A DNA stretch of 36,881 bases from Motilimonas cestriensis (lineage in GTDB: Bacteria > Pseudomonadota > Gammaproteobacteria > Enterobacterales > CBDFNC01): contig NZ_JAIMJA010000035.1 of the NCBI RefSeq assembly GCF_021295315.1, positions 1 through 36,881 on the forward strand. The letters are read 5' to 3'. Every line of letters begins with the position of its first letter. The first letter of the stretch is position 1. A model generated the notes under the pieces. That model ran no database searches. It was not told the origin of the DNA and was given only the letters and a program-made list of their open reading frames with translations. The position numbers were made by a program, and so were the translations under genes. Below are positions 36,356 through 36,881 of the stretch, piece after piece.

Positions 36356-36881
36356 TTAGGCCAGCGCCTTGCTGTCATTGGCTTGGCGCTCGATGGGGTT
36401 TGAATGATGATCTAGGGGTTGTCTAGGGCTTAAATCATCGGTTTGACTAAAAATGTAATCATGCCATTTCACTAGCGCCGCCCGTTTTTGTGTCTCTGCG
36501 TGGGTGTGAATGTAGGCGGTATCCAGCTTGCTCATAGCGTGGTTAATCAACTGCTCGGCCACCATGTAATCAACGCCTAATTCTTGCCAAGCTGATCGGG
36601 CCACTTTGCGTAAATCATGGGCCGACCACTCACCTTGACTGATTGATTTAATGTGTTCGCTGGCTTGCTCTGGGCTGATTGTTCGGCCTCCTTTTTGGGA
36701 GCAAAACAGGAAATCGCCGTGATAGCCTTGGCGGGCTAATCGCTGTTTATGGCTTTGCAATAACTCGATGGCGTGATCGGTTAATGGCAGTGATAACGCC
36801 GTGGCCGTTTTGGTGATCGAGGCGGGCAAATGAACTTGTGCATGATGCCAGTCAATGTATGACCAACGTAATTGCCGGGTT
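36356..36881 (-). CDS. int: Tyrosine integrase, C-terminal catalytic part (continues from the left edge)
   Basis: This is the second half of the integrase. The last 127 bases duplicate 1-127. Numbering from the ATG at 855, the catalytic box has H331 and R334 (HDLRKVARSAW), H357 (INHAMSKLDTAY) and the nucleophile Y366. Together with R240 in the other part, the set is complete, so the enzyme should be active. The stop (TAA at 36356-36358) lies 33 bp upstream of the ATG of the next minus-strand gene at 36322. An internal methionine (MPASITKT...) is not a real start; it arises only because the window is linearised here. Confidence 0.93.
   Translation of the reverse strand, partial: TRQLRWSYIDWHHAQVHLPASITKTATALSLPLTDHAIELLQSHKQRLARQGYHGDFLFCSQKGGRTISPEQASEHIKSISQGEWSAHDLRKVARSAWQELGVDYMVAEQLINHAMSKLDTAYIHTHAETQKRAALVKWHDYIFSQTDDLSPRQPLDHHSNPIERQANDSKALA
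36755..36881. repeat. Terminal direct repeat, right copy
   Basis: Second copy of the 127-bp sequence at the window start. Removing one copy restores a single intact 417-aa integrase frame across the junction, which supports a circular molecule of 36,754 bp. Confidence 0.95.

Overview
This window looks like a complete, circular temperate phage that also carries plasmid maintenance genes (a phage-plasmid). Its first and last 127 bases (1-127 and 36755-36881) are identical, and one integrase gene runs off the left edge and continues at the right edge. The simplest reading is a circular molecule of about 36,754 bp, linearised inside the integrase gene, with an assembly overlap. Protein similarity (HK97-type head genes, a lambda-type G/GT frameshift, a J-like tail tip, a P1 Lyz-like endolysin, Rz/Rz1) points to a siphovirus of a Gram-negative bacterium, probably a gammaproteobacterium. 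The host genus cannot be read from the sequence.

Layout. The immunity region (about 2.0-3.1 kb) has a Cro-like gene (minus) divergent from a CI-like repressor (plus). Leftward from Cro lie an unknown gene, a Q-like late regulator, two tiny genes, the split tyrosine integrase, then five small genes at 35.0-36.3 kb. Next come a candidate late-promoter region with a leader terminator, the lysis cassette (holin, SAR endolysin, Rz/Rz1), three small genes, an HNH nuclease, a likely cos region and the head genes (TerS, TerL, portal, protease, capsid, connectors). Tail genes follow, down to fibre-like proteins ending at 13.2 kb. All of these are on the minus strand.

Rightward from CI (3.1-5.2 kb) is a four-gene early operon with a LuxR-type HTH protein, a phage N6-adenine methyltransferase and a coiled-coil protein. 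The 5.2-13.2 kb block is a maintenance and accessory region. It holds a ParA ATPase with a ribbon-helix-helix-like partner flanked by AT-rich repeats, an orphan HsdS-like half domain, small HTH regulators, a resolvase-like protein lacking catalytic residues, a run of small unknown genes, a second compact tyrosine recombinase, a 600-bp non-coding probable origin with two covarying hairpins, and a Rep-like initiator.

Several short DNA signals tie distant modules together. CI/Cro-type operators lie at cro-cI and before the rightward operon, and a possible one lies before rep. A 16-bp palindrome TTGTGACnnGTCACAA lies immediately before the ribosome binding sites of the resolvase-like gene and of terS, with a third copy upstream of lysis. 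The AT-rich partition-type repeat also occurs inside the tail operon, 17 kb from parA. These dispersed sites and the paired hairpins at the origin are the most unusual content. All calls were made by eye; no database search was run.
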